Assembly: GCF_029894425.1 (NCBI RefSeq)
Contig: NZ_JARXYJ010000001.1
Span: forward strand, 8,390,501-8,454,500
DNA from: Streptomyces sp. SAI-127
GTDB lineage: Bacteria > Actinomycetota > Actinomycetes > Streptomycetales > Streptomycetaceae
Direction: 5' to 3'
Length of the DNA: 64,000 nt
This document shows positions 20,806 through 28,710 of this stretch, one piece after another. Position 1 is the first letter of the stretch, and each line of letters starts with the position of its first letter. The position numbers and the translations under genes were made by a program. The notes under the pieces were generated by a model. That model was not told the origin of the DNA, made no database searches, and was given only the letters and a program-made list of their open reading frames with translations.

Positions 20806-21606
20806 TCACCCGAGCCTGGCTGCGAGGCCCCCGGTACACCTCACCTCATCGCCCGCCGTGATCAGCAGCGCCTCCACGTCCGGCAGGCTCTCCAGCCACG
20901 CCAGGCCCTCTCTCGAACCCATCGCGAAAGCTGCTGTTGCCCAGCAGTCCGCCCAGGTCACTGTGGGGGCCACCACCGTCACCGCCACCAGGTCGGTCAC
21001 CGCGGAGTGGCCCGTGCGGGGGTCGACTATGTGGGCGCCGCGTTCCGCCGTGCCGGAAGTCGCCACGGCCAGCTCGGCCGCGCCCGCCGCCGAGACCACT
21101 GCCGCGAGGCCCCCTGGGCGCAGGGGGTCCGAGACGCCGACGCGCCACGGGCGTTCCGGGCCCGGTACGCCCAGCAGCTGGACGTCTCCGCCGCCGTTGA
21201 CGCTCACCCCGGTCGCCCCCGCGAGAGCCATACGACGGGCCGCGCGTTCCACCGCCCAGCCCTTGACGATGCCGGTGGGGTCGAGGCGGCCCTCGTAGCG
21301 CAGGCTGAACCAGCCGTCGCTCAACCGCTCGGCCTCGGCGCCGAGTTCGAGCACCTCGGCCACGTCCGGGTCGCACTCGGCGACCGTCAGCTCGCCGCGG
21401 GCCAGGCGGGAGACCTGGCTGTCGTCGCGGTAGGTGCTGAACACCTCGTTCACGCGGTGCAGTTCCGCCACCGCCTCCCGCAGTGCCGTCTGCACGGCAA
21501 GGGGTTCCCCGCCGCGGACGTCGAAGGAGAAGACCGTCCCCATGACCTCCTCCGCGTGACGCACCGCGGCGGGAGCTTGTGCCGACTCGGCCACCGTGTC
21601 AGCCAC
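20806..21606 (-). CDS. apbE: ApbE-type FAD:protein FMN transferase
   Basis: A 266-residue flavin transferase that attaches FMN through a phosphoester bond to a threonine of exported FMN-binding domains. EEVMGTVFSFDV marks the start of the fold, GIVKGWAVERAAR and VNGGGDVQLLG the FAD site, and HIVDPRTGHS the metal/FAD signature. The likely start GTG at 21606 overlaps the stop of the FMN-binding gene (GTGGCTGA), so translation is probably coupled. No lipobox is seen; a start further inside is possible. Its natural substrates are the two FMN_bind proteins encoded just upstream in the same run. Confidence 0.93.
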   Translation of the reverse strand: MADTVAESAQAPAAVRHAEEVMGTVFSFDVRGGEPLAVQTALREAVAELHRVNEVFSTYRDDSQVSRLARGELTVAECDPDVAEVLELGAEAERLSDGWFSLRYEGRLDPTGIVKGWAVERAARRMALAGATGVSVNGGGDVQLLGVPGPERPWRVGVSDPLRPGGLAAVVSAAGAAELAVATSGTAERGAHIVDPRTGHSAVTDLVAVTVVAPTVTWADCWATAAFAMGSREGLAWLESLPDVEALLITAGDEVRCTGGLAARLG

Positions 21607-22390
21607 CGGCCTGGTCCAGCGCCGACTGCAGCGACTTCTTGTAGCCCTCGCTGGTGTAGGTGGCCCCGGAGACCGAGTCGATGTCCGCGCTGCCGGCCGC
21701 CACGGCCTCCTGGTTGAGCTTCGGAATGGACAGCGCCGTCTTCTGGTCGCTCTCCCCGCCCTTGGGCGCCTGCACCGCCTCGGCGTTGGTGATCTTGCCG
21801 CCGCTGACCGTGATCCGGACCTGGACCGGGCCGTACTGGGTCTGCGACACGGCACCGGTCACCGTCTTGGCGGCCGCCCCGGCGCTGCCGCCCGCGGTCT
21901 GGGACGGCTGAGCCGACGGCTGCGCCTGTGAGGCCGCCTCGTTCGCCTTGTCGATCGCCGACTGGAGCGCCTTCTTGTAGCCCTCGCTCGTATAGGTCGC
22001 CCCGGAGACCGTGTCGACCTGCGAGGACTGCTTGGCGAGCGTGTCCTGGGTGAGCTTCGGAATGGACAGAGCGGTCTTCGCGTCGCTCTCCCCGCCCTTG
22101 GGCGCCTGGACCGCCTCGGCCTTGGTGATCTTGTTGCCACTGACGGTGATACGGACCTGGACGGGACCGTACTGGGTCTGGACCACGTCCCCGGTGACCG
22201 CGCCGCCGGCGGCCGCCCCGGCGCCGCCCTGGGCCGACTCCTGCGCTGCCGCCGTCTGCTGCGGGATCGTTCCGCCCGCCTGGGCGGACGCCGGGTCCGA
22301 GGACGGCTTCAGCGACAGCATCAGCACGACACCGGAGACGGTGGCGGCGGTCGCGAGCACGACTCGACGGACGGGGTGAGACTTCCTCAT
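21599..22390 (-). CDS. Membrane-anchored protein with two FMN-binding domains
   Basis: A 263-residue protein. One N-terminal helix (VVLATAATVSGVVLMLSL) anchors it, leaving an extracytoplasmic tail. The tail holds two near-identical FMN_bind domains (about residues 80-155 and 185-263) joined by an Ala/Gln/Ser-rich linker. Each contains QTQYGPVQVRITVSG, then VQAPKGGESD, and ends with VSGATYTSEGYKK, whose SGAT threonine is the expected site of covalent FMN attachment by ApbE. It should therefore carry two flavins. ATG 22390 has AGGAG upstream. It lies between the haem/FAD reductase (28 bases upstream) and apbE (overlapping). Confidence 0.9.
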   Translation of the reverse strand: MRKSHPVRRVVLATAATVSGVVLMLSLKPSSDPASAQAGGTIPQQTAAAQESAQGGAGAAAGGAVTGDVVQTQYGPVQVRITVSGNKITKAEAVQAPKGGESDAKTALSIPKLTQDTLAKQSSQVDTVSGATYTSEGYKKALQSAIDKANEAASQAQPSAQPSQTAGGSAGAAAKTVTGAVSQTQYGPVQVRITVSGGKITNAEAVQAPKGGESDQKTALSIPKLNQEAVAAGSADIDSVSGATYTSEGYKKSLQSALDQAGG

Positions 22391-22418
22391 CGCTTCAACA
22401 GCTCCTGAATTACCGTCG

Positions 22419-23801
22419 TCACATCTCGAACGACTCGTGATGGATGCGGCGGGCGGGCACACCCGCGCCGCGCAGTGCTTCGTACACGGACTGCGCGAAA
22501 CCGTTCGGCCCGCACATGAACACGTCGTGCTTGTCGATGTCGGGGAGCTTGCGCTGGAGGGACTCCGCGGAGATGTCCGGGCGCTCCCCGTCCGGACTGT
22601 TGACCGCGTACATCAGCCGGGCGCCGCGCTCGTCCGCGATGGCGGCGAGCTCGTCCCACAGGGCCAGGTCCTGGGTGGTGTTGGCCCGGTACAGCAGGGT
22701 GATGTCACCGGCCGCGCCCGGCAGCGTCTCGAACAGGGCCCGCATCGGCGTGATGCCGACCCCGCCGGCCACCAGCAGCACCTTGCCCCGGCTGCGGCGC
22801 TGGGCGGTGAGCGCGCCGTACGGTCCCTCGGCCCACACCTTGGTGCCGGGCACCAGCTCGCGCAGCCGCTCGCTGTGGTCGCCGATCGCCTTCACCGTGA
22901 TCCGCAGCATGCCCGGCCGGGGCGCCGCCGACAGCGAGTACGGGTGGGAGCTGAACCGCATGCCCGGCGCGAGGAAGCGCCAGCGGAAGAACTGGCCCGC
23001 CTCCGCGCCCATCCGGTGCAGCTTGCGCCCGCCGATCAGCACGGACACGACACCCGGCGTCTCCTCGACGACCGCCTCGACATACATCCGGTGGCGCAGG
23101 TTCAGCCTGATCGGCGTGAGGATCCGGTACCAGACGACCAGCGCGGTGACCGTGCCGTACAGCGCGTACCAGACGGTCTTGGCGACCGGCTCGACCGCGA
23201 AGTCGTTGCCGGTGGTCAGCTGGTGCCAGAAGGTCAGGAAGACCGCCGCGTACGTCAGCAGGTGCACGTGGTACCAGGTGTCGTACGGGATCCTGCGGCG
23301 CACCCCGCCGATCGACATCAGGCCGATGAGGAACAGCAGACCGGTGCCGATGGCCGCCTTGCCCATGTCCGGCAGCTGGTTGATGGAGTCCATCGTCTGC
23401 TGGACGATGTCGCCGAGCCCCTTGCCCGCCTGCAGGGCGTAACCCCACATGATCAGGAAGACGTGGGCGACGACCAGGCAGAGGGTGTAGCGGCCGGTCA
23501 TCGCGTGCCAGCGGGCGACCCGGTCGGAGCCCACCCGGCGTTCCAGCGCGGGCACCCGGGCCATCTGCAGCACCACGAGCGCCATCAGATAGCCGGCCAG
23601 CAGACCGGTGATCCGGCCCGCGTTGAGGATCTTGCTGTTGTCGTCGGCGACGGACGGTGTGTTGTGCCACCACAGCCACAGCACACCAACCGCGCCCGCC
23701 CATACGGCGAGCAGCAGGACGGTCGCCGGGGAACGGCGCGGGCGGATGCGGCGCATCGTCTGGCGGCGGGCGGCGCGGCCGCCTGCGAGCGTCGTGGTCA
23801 C
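22419..23801 (-). CDS. Ferric-reductase-like transmembrane flavocytochrome (copy 2)
   Basis: A 460-residue protein. Residues ~25-235 hold about six membrane helices with haem-ligand histidines in RWHAMTGRYTLCLVVAH and YHVHLLTYAAVFLTFWH. Residues ~240-460 form a ferredoxin-reductase-type cytosolic module: HPYSLSAAP for FAD, VAGGVGITPMRALFE for NAD(P)H and FMCGPNGFAQSVYEAL at the C-terminus. It would carry electrons from NAD(P)H through FAD and two b haems to the outside, most simply to the FMN domains encoded next to it. About 50% identical by eye to the copy at 24318-25670; the pair arose by duplication together with the FMN-binding gene. Confidence 0.9.
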   Translation of the reverse strand: MTTTLAGGRAARRQTMRRIRPRRSPATVLLLAVWAGAVGVLWLWWHNTPSVADDNSKILNAGRITGLLAGYLMALVVLQMARVPALERRVGSDRVARWHAMTGRYTLCLVVAHVFLIMWGYALQAGKGLGDIVQQTMDSINQLPDMGKAAIGTGLLFLIGLMSIGGVRRRIPYDTWYHVHLLTYAAVFLTFWHQLTTGNDFAVEPVAKTVWYALYGTVTALVVWYRILTPIRLNLRHRMYVEAVVEETPGVVSVLIGGRKLHRMGAEAGQFFRWRFLAPGMRFSSHPYSLSAAPRPGMLRITVKAIGDHSERLRELVPGTKVWAEGPYGALTAQRRSRGKVLLVAGGVGITPMRALFETLPGAAGDITLLYRANTTQDLALWDELAAIADERGARLMYAVNSPDGERPDISAESLQRKLPDIDKHDVFMCGPNGFAQSVYEALRGAGVPARRIHHESFEM

Positions 23802-23878
23802 GTTTCCTCCGGGGACGGGGGCAAGGGGGGTGGGCGTGTTCCCTTGGTCCTCAGATACGTGCCGTGACGCCGGTGTGT

Positions 23879-24307
23879 TCAGCTGCCCGCGGAGTCCAGT
23901 GCGGACTGGAGTGACTGGCGGTAACCGTCGCTCGTGTAGGTGGCCCCGGAGACCGTGTCGATGTCGGCGCTCTGGGCTTGCAGCGCTTCGGTCCGCAGCC
24001 GCGGAAGCGCGTAGCTGTTGATCTCCTGGTCCCGGGGATTGTCCGTGGGATAGGCGACGGCGGTCACGTCGGTGAGCTTGCCGTTCTTCACGGTGACGCG
24101 GACCTGTACGGGACCCCAGCGGGTCTGGACGGAGTCGCCGGTGACGGTGCGGGTTCCCTTGACCGCGGGGGCCGTTGACCCGGACGTCACCGCGAGAGCG
24201 GGCGAGGTGTGCGGCTTCAGCGACAGCAGCATCACCATGCCGGAGACGGTGGCGGCGCTCGCCAGCAGGATCCGGCGCAGCGGGCGGTTCTTCTTCAACG
24301 CGTGCAC
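23879..24307 (-). CDS. Membrane-anchored single FMN-binding domain protein
   Basis: A 142-residue protein: one N-terminal helix (ILLASAATVSGMVMLLSLK) followed by a single FMN_bind domain with QTRWGPVQVRVTVKNG and VSGATYTSDGYRQSL; the SGAT threonine is the predicted flavinylation site. GTG 24307 lies 10 bases after the stop of the upstream reductase and is preceded by a GAGG-type site. The frame continues to 24352 but that part overlaps the reductase. It is the partner of reductase copy 1; no second apbE lies here, so the single apbE at 20806 probably serves both. Confidence 0.88.
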   Translation of the reverse strand: MHALKKNRPLRRILLASAATVSGMVMLLSLKPHTSPALAVTSGSTAPAVKGTRTVTGDSVQTRWGPVQVRVTVKNGKLTDVTAVAYPTDNPRDQEINSYALPRLRTEALQAQSADIDTVSGATYTSDGYRQSLQSALDSAGS

Positions 24308-24317
24308 GGGTGAGGCC

Positions 24318-25670
24318 TCACAGCTCGAAGGATTCGTGGTGGATACGGCCATCGGGAACTCCCGCGGCGCGCAGCTCCTCGTACACCTCCCGGGCGAACC
24401 CGTGCGGGCCGCAGAGGTAGACGTCGTGACCGGCCAGGCCGGGGAAGGCCGCCCGCAGCGACTCGGCGGTGATACGCGGACGTTGCCCCTCCGGCCCGTT
24501 GAGCAGGTAGTGCACCTTCGCCCCGCGCCACCGCGCCACGGCCTCCAACTCCCCGCCCAGCGCGAGGTCCTCGACCGTGCGCGCCCGGTACAGGAGGGTG
24601 ACCTCGCCCGGCAGCGTCTCGAACAGCGCCCGCAGCGGGGTGATGCCGACCCCGCCCCCGATCAGCAGAGTCCTGGACGAGGTCTGCCGCTCGGCGGTCA
24701 GTGATCCGTACGGCCCCTCCGCCCACACCCGCGTGCCCGGCCGCAGCATGGCCAGGGCCGTACTGTGGTCGCCGAGCGCCTTGACCGTGATCCGCATGCG
24801 GTCGGGCCGGGGCGGTGCCGACAGAGAGTACGGCGTCGAGGTCCACCGCAGCCCCGCGGCGAGGAACCGCCAGCGGAAGAACTGCCCCGCCCGCGCGCCG
24901 AGTCGGTCCAGCTCCCGGCCGTGTACGACGACGGACCACACGCCCCGTGCCTCCTGGTGCACGGACTCCACCCGCAGCCGGTGCCGCAGGTTCAGCCGCA
25001 CCGGCGCGAGGATCCGGAACCACAGCACCAGGGCCGCGACACCGAGGTAGAGCGCGTACCAGGCCGCCGTGGCCGCGGTGTTGCCGTTGAAGTCGTTCCC
25101 GAGGGCCAGCTGGTGGCCGAAGGCGAGGAACACGGCGGCGTAGGTGAGGAGATGGACGTAGTACCAGAACTCGTGGCCGGTACGGCGGCGCACCGCTCGC
25201 GCGGAGGTGACACCGACCGCGATCAGGATCACCGTGCCGGCGGTCGCCTTGAGCATCTCCGGATAGTCCAGGACCACCGTGACGGTCTCGTGCCACAGCG
25301 AGGCGCCGTCCTGAGCCGCGTACCCGGAGAGGATCAGCCCGATGTGCGCGAGCAGCAGGCAGACCGTGTAGCGCCCGGCCATCGCGTGCCAGCGGGCCAC
25401 CCGGTCCGAACCCACCTGCCGCTCCAGCACCGGCACCCGCGCCATCAGACCCACCAGCACCGCGCAGGCGTACCCGCACAGCAGCCCGGCGATCCGCCCG
25501 GCGCCGGTCAGCCACCCGGCCGTACCGACCACGGAACCGGTGTCCGCCCACCACAGGGCGATCACGGCCGCCGCCCCGGCCCACAGCAGGGCGAGCACGG
25601 CACCCGCGGGGGAGCGGCGCGCGGGCGGCGCCACGGCCGGTGCGGCCCGCCGCTCGTACACGGTGGTCAT
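24318..25670 (-). CDS. Ferric-reductase-like transmembrane flavocytochrome (copy 1)
   Basis: A 450-residue paralogue of the protein at 22419-23801 with the same plan: membrane haem domain (RWHAMAGRYTVCLLLAH, YYVHLLTYAAVFLAFGH), FAD motif TPYSLSAPP, NAD(P) motif IGGGVGITPLRALFE and C-terminal YLCGPHGFAREVYEEL. It is the first gene of a minus-strand run (reductase, FMN-binding protein, reductase, double FMN-binding protein, apbE) facing away from the two-component system across a 150-base gap with direct-repeat operators. Confidence 0.9.
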   Translation of the reverse strand: MTTVYERRAAPAVAPPARRSPAGAVLALLWAGAAAVIALWWADTGSVVGTAGWLTGAGRIAGLLCGYACAVLVGLMARVPVLERQVGSDRVARWHAMAGRYTVCLLLAHIGLILSGYAAQDGASLWHETVTVVLDYPEMLKATAGTVILIAVGVTSARAVRRRTGHEFWYYVHLLTYAAVFLAFGHQLALGNDFNGNTAATAAWYALYLGVAALVLWFRILAPVRLNLRHRLRVESVHQEARGVWSVVVHGRELDRLGARAGQFFRWRFLAAGLRWTSTPYSLSAPPRPDRMRITVKALGDHSTALAMLRPGTRVWAEGPYGSLTAERQTSSRTLLIGGGVGITPLRALFETLPGEVTLLYRARTVEDLALGGELEAVARWRGAKVHYLLNGPEGQRPRITAESLRAAFPGLAGHDVYLCGPHGFAREVYEELRAAGVPDGRIHHESFEL

Positions 25671-25716
25671 AGGTGCGTCCTTTCGCCTGTCCGGGACACC
25701 ACTGTGCGAGGGGAAC

Positions 25717-25772
25717 CTCTCAGGACCCTCTGAACGGGCACCCCGCAGAGCGCACTCAGAGGAAACTCAGAG
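25717..25772. promoter_or_regulatory. Paired direct-repeat operators between flavin locus and two-component system
   Basis: ACTCAGAG at 25754 and again at 25765 (11-base period), and in opposite orientation CTCTCA at 25717 and CTCTGA at 25728 (also 11 bases apart). One-turn direct repeats are the usual form of OmpR/PhoB-class binding sites, so the neighbouring response regulator probably binds here and controls both directions. Confidence 0.55.
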
Positions 25773-25820
25773 CTTCCCGGGACCCCCGCCGCCCCGGCCA
25801 GGGGTGATCCTGGAGAGGTC

Positions 25821-26561
25821 ATGAACACCGCACGCTCCGGCCGCCCCGCTCTCACCCGCCCCGACGGCACCCCGCTGCGGGTCCTCGTCGTCGACGACGA
25901 CCCGGACCTCGCCGAGGTCCTCTCCGGCGCCCTGCGCTACGAGGGCTGGCAGGTCCGCACGGCCGGCGACGGCGCCTCGGCGGTGGCCGCGGCCCGGGAG
26001 CTGCTGCCCGACGCCGTCGTCCTGGACGTGATGCTCCCGGACACCGACGGCTTCGCGGTCCTGCGCGCCCTGCACACCGTGAAGGCGGACGTGTGCGTGC
26101 TCTTCCTGACCGCCCGGGACGCGGTCGAGGACCGCATCAAGGGCATCACGGCGGGCGGCGACGACTACGTCACCAAGCCCTTCAGCCTGGAGGAGGTCGT
26201 CGCCCGGCTGCGCGGACTGCTGCGCCGCGCGGGCATGGCCCGGCAGCTCGACGAGGGCCCCCGGCTGACCGTCGGCGACCTGGTCATGGACGAGGAGGCC
26301 CGCGAGGTCACCCGCGGCGGCGAGTTGATCGAACTGTCCCCGACCGAGTTCGAGCTGCTGCGCTTCCTCATGCGCAACCCGCGCCGCGTGCTCAGCAAGG
26401 CGCAGATCCTCGACCGGGTGTGGTCCTACGACTTCGGCGGCCGCGCCCATGTCGTCGAGCTGTACATCTCGTATCTGCGCAAGAAGGTGGACGCCGGCCG
26501 CGAGCCGATGATCCACACCGTGCGCGGAGCGGGGTACGTGATCAAACCGGTGACGCCATGA
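25821..26561 (+). CDS. OmpR-family response regulator
   Basis: A 246-residue DNA-binding regulator. The receiver domain (residues ~20-135) has the acidic pair in VLVVDDDPDLAEVL, the phosphoacceptor Asp in VVLDVMLPDTDG, Thr in LTARDA and Lys in DYVTKPFSLEE. The C-terminal winged helix (ELSPTEFELLRFLMRNPRR ... VWSYDFGGRAHVVELYISY ... IHTVRGAGYVIKP) is OmpR type. Its stop overlaps the kinase start (ATGA). It is divergent from the flavin-redox run and likely controls it through the direct repeats in the gap. Confidence 0.95.
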   Translation: MNTARSGRPALTRPDGTPLRVLVVDDDPDLAEVLSGALRYEGWQVRTAGDGASAVAAARELLPDAVVLDVMLPDTDGFAVLRALHTVKADVCVLFLTARDAVEDRIKGITAGGDDYVTKPFSLEEVVARLRGLLRRAGMARQLDEGPRLTVGDLVMDEEAREVTRGGELIELSPTEFELLRFLMRNPRRVLSKAQILDRVWSYDFGGRAHVVELYISYLRKKVDAGREPMIHTVRGAGYVIKPVTP

Positions 26562-28000
26562 GAAGCCTGCGGCCGCACACGCTGCGGGCCCGGCTCACCC
26601 TCGGGCTCCTGGTGCTCCTAGCGGTGAGCTGTGCCGCCGTCGGGCTGGCCGCCGTCGTGGAGCTGAACGGCTTTCTCACCAGCAGGCTCGACGAGCAGCT
26701 GACCGAGGCCGGGAACAGGTTCGCGGTCAGCCTGGAGCATAAGGAGGAGCCGAAGAAGGACGACCACGACGGCGACGAGCACGCCGACACCCGCCGACAG
26801 GCCACGGGCACGTTCGGCGCCCGGCTGGTGGACGGCACGGTCACCAATGCCGCGGTGGTCCGCCCCACCGGCACCCTGAACGTCGCCCTGACCGCCGCCG
26901 ACCGGCAGCGGCTCGCGGCCGTCCCGGCCGACGGCCGGGGCCACAGCGTCGGCCTCTCCGCCCTGGACGACTACCGGGTGATCGCCACCCGGGGACTGGA
27001 CGGCGATGTCCTGATCACGGGGATGCCCCTGGAGCCCGTCGAGGCCGCCGTGCACCGCCTGGAGCTGGTCGCCGGGATCGTCTTCGGCGCCGCCCTCACC
27101 GCCGCCGGTGTCGCGGGCGCCCTGTGGGTGCGCTGGTCCCTGCGCCCGCTCAGCCGGGTCGCCGCCACCGCCACCCGGGTCAGCGAACTCCCGCTGGCCA
27201 GCGGGGAGGTGGCCCTTCCGCCCCGCGCCCCCGAGTCCGACCCGCGCGGCGAGGTGGGCCGGGTCGCAGGCGCCTTCAACCGCATGCTCGGCCATGTCGA
27301 GGACGCCCTCACCAAACGCCACGCCAGCGAGGAACGGCTGCGCAGCTTCGCCGCCGACGCCAGCCACGAACTGCGCACCCCGGTCGCCTCGGTGCGCGGC
27401 CACGCCGAACTCGCCCTGCTGCACCCCGGCCCGCTGCCGCCGGAGATCACCCGGGCCCTGCAACGCATCGCCGCCGAGTCGACCCGCATGGGCGCGATGG
27501 TCGACGACCTGCTCCTGCTGGCCCGTCTGGACGCGGGCCGCCCCCTGGAGAGAGCCCCCGTCGACCTCACCCGTCTGGTCCTCGACGCCCTCACGGACGC
27601 GCGGGCCACGGGTTCCGGTCATCGCTGGGAACTGGACCTCCCCGAGGACCCGGTCACGGTGACGGGCGACGCACACCGCCTCCAGCAGGTCCTGGCCAAC
27701 CTGCTGTCCAACGCCCGGCTGCACACCCCCGCCGGCACCAAGGTGACGGTGACCCTGGAGACCGACGGCACCACGGCGTCGTTGAAGGTCCACGACGACG
27801 GCCCCGGCATTCCCGAGGACATCCAGCCAGGCGTCTTCGAACGCTTCACCCGAGCCGACCGCAGCACCAAGGCGGAGACCGGCGGCGCGGGCCTGGGGCT
27901 GTCGATCGTGGCGGCGGTGGTGGAGGCGCACGGGGGTAGCGTGACGTTGGAGAGCGGGCCGGGATCGACGACGTTCACCGTCCGGATCGGTGACGCGTGA
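26558..28000 (+). CDS. Sensor histidine kinase
   Basis: A 480-residue membrane kinase. A first helix (LTLGLLVLLAVSCAAVGLAAVV) and a second near residue 170 (AGIVFGAALTAAGVAGALWV) enclose a ~125-residue extracytoplasmic sensor that includes an acidic, His-containing loop (KKDDHDGDEHADTRRQ), a possible metal or pH site. A HAMP segment, the H-box FAADASHELRTPVASVRGH, an N-box (LANLLSNARLHTPAG), G1 (HDDGPGIPED) and G2 (GGAGLGLSIV) follow. ATG 26558 overlaps the regulator stop. What it senses is unproven; redox or metal status would fit the neighbouring genes. Confidence 0.95.
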   Translation: MRSLRPHTLRARLTLGLLVLLAVSCAAVGLAAVVELNGFLTSRLDEQLTEAGNRFAVSLEHKEEPKKDDHDGDEHADTRRQATGTFGARLVDGTVTNAAVVRPTGTLNVALTAADRQRLAAVPADGRGHSVGLSALDDYRVIATRGLDGDVLITGMPLEPVEAAVHRLELVAGIVFGAALTAAGVAGALWVRWSLRPLSRVAATATRVSELPLASGEVALPPRAPESDPRGEVGRVAGAFNRMLGHVEDALTKRHASEERLRSFAADASHELRTPVASVRGHAELALLHPGPLPPEITRALQRIAAESTRMGAMVDDLLLLARLDAGRPLERAPVDLTRLVLDALTDARATGSGHRWELDLPEDPVTVTGDAHRLQQVLANLLSNARLHTPAGTKVTVTLETDGTTASLKVHDDGPGIPEDIQPGVFERFTRADRSTKAETGGAGLGLSIVAAVVEAHGGSVTLESGPGSTTFTVRIGDA

Positions 28001-28588
28001 TCAGATCGTGGACGGCGGCAACGGCAACGGCAGCCCCGGCAGGCCGTCCAGGCTCGTGGCGATGTGCTCCTTCTTGCTGAAGTACTCGCTGAGCGAGGCG
28101 TCGTCCTCGCGCGCGAACCGCTTGCCGTGCAGCTCGCGGTCGCCCTCGTACGCCATGTACGGCACCGCGTAACCGCAGGAGTCGCGGACCAGTTCGGCCG
28201 TCACGACGACGATCGCCCGCAGACCGTGCGCCGTCGGGTCGATGTCCGGGAAGTGGGAGAGCAGTTCCTCGAAGCGCGGGTCGTCCCGGAAGACCGGCTC
28301 ACCGCGCCCGTGCACCCGGACGATGTTCGGCGGCCCCTGGAACGCGCACCACATGAGGGTGATCCGGCCGTTCTCCCGCAGATGCGCGACCGTCTCGGCG
28401 TTGGAGCCCGCGAAGTCGAGGTAGGCCACGGTGAGTTCGTCGAGGATCGCGAAGGAGCCGCGCAGTCCCTTGGGGGAGAGGTTGACCGTGCCGTCGCCGG
28501 ACAGGGGCGCGGTCGCGGTGAAGAAGAGGGGCTGCGCCTCGATGAACGAGCGGAGCCGGCCGTCTATGCGCTCATAGGTCTTTCCCAT
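28001..28588 (-). CDS. Pyridoxamine-5'-phosphate-oxidase-like flavin/F420-binding protein
   Basis: A 195-residue split-barrel protein: FFTATAPLSGDGTVNLSPKG is the usual first sheet, and GRITLMWCAFQGPPNIVRVHGRGEPV the second. Such proteins bind FMN or F420 and reduce small molecules; the substrate is unknown. The C-terminus EYFSKKEHIATSLDG is typical of a common streptomycete subgroup. The start is ATG 28588 (or GTG 28594); neither has a clear ribosome-binding site. Its stop directly abuts the stop of the convergent kinase. Confidence 0.85.
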   Translation of the reverse strand: MGKTYERIDGRLRSFIEAQPLFFTATAPLSGDGTVNLSPKGLRGSFAILDELTVAYLDFAGSNAETVAHLRENGRITLMWCAFQGPPNIVRVHGRGEPVFRDDPRFEELLSHFPDIDPTAHGLRAIVVVTAELVRDSCGYAVPYMAYEGDRELHGKRFAREDDASLSEYFSKKEHIATSLDGLPGLPLPLPPSTI

Positions 28589-28660
28589 GTCCACGCATTA
28601 TGGGCGCAGATCTTTCGCCTGTCTAAGGAATTCGGGCGTTCCCCTCGCGGGAGGACGCCC

Positions 28661-28697
28661 GTGGCCGCCCCGGCCGGCGCTCACGCGGGGCGGCCAC
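28661..28697 (-). terminator. Hairpin terminator
   Basis: A 12-base G/C stem (28661-28672 with 28686-28697) and 13-base loop, 14 bases past the stop of the duplicated secreted protein. A second, weaker hairpin lies at ~28633-28660. Confidence 0.7.
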
Positions 28698-28710
28698 AGC
28701 GCCTGTCACC

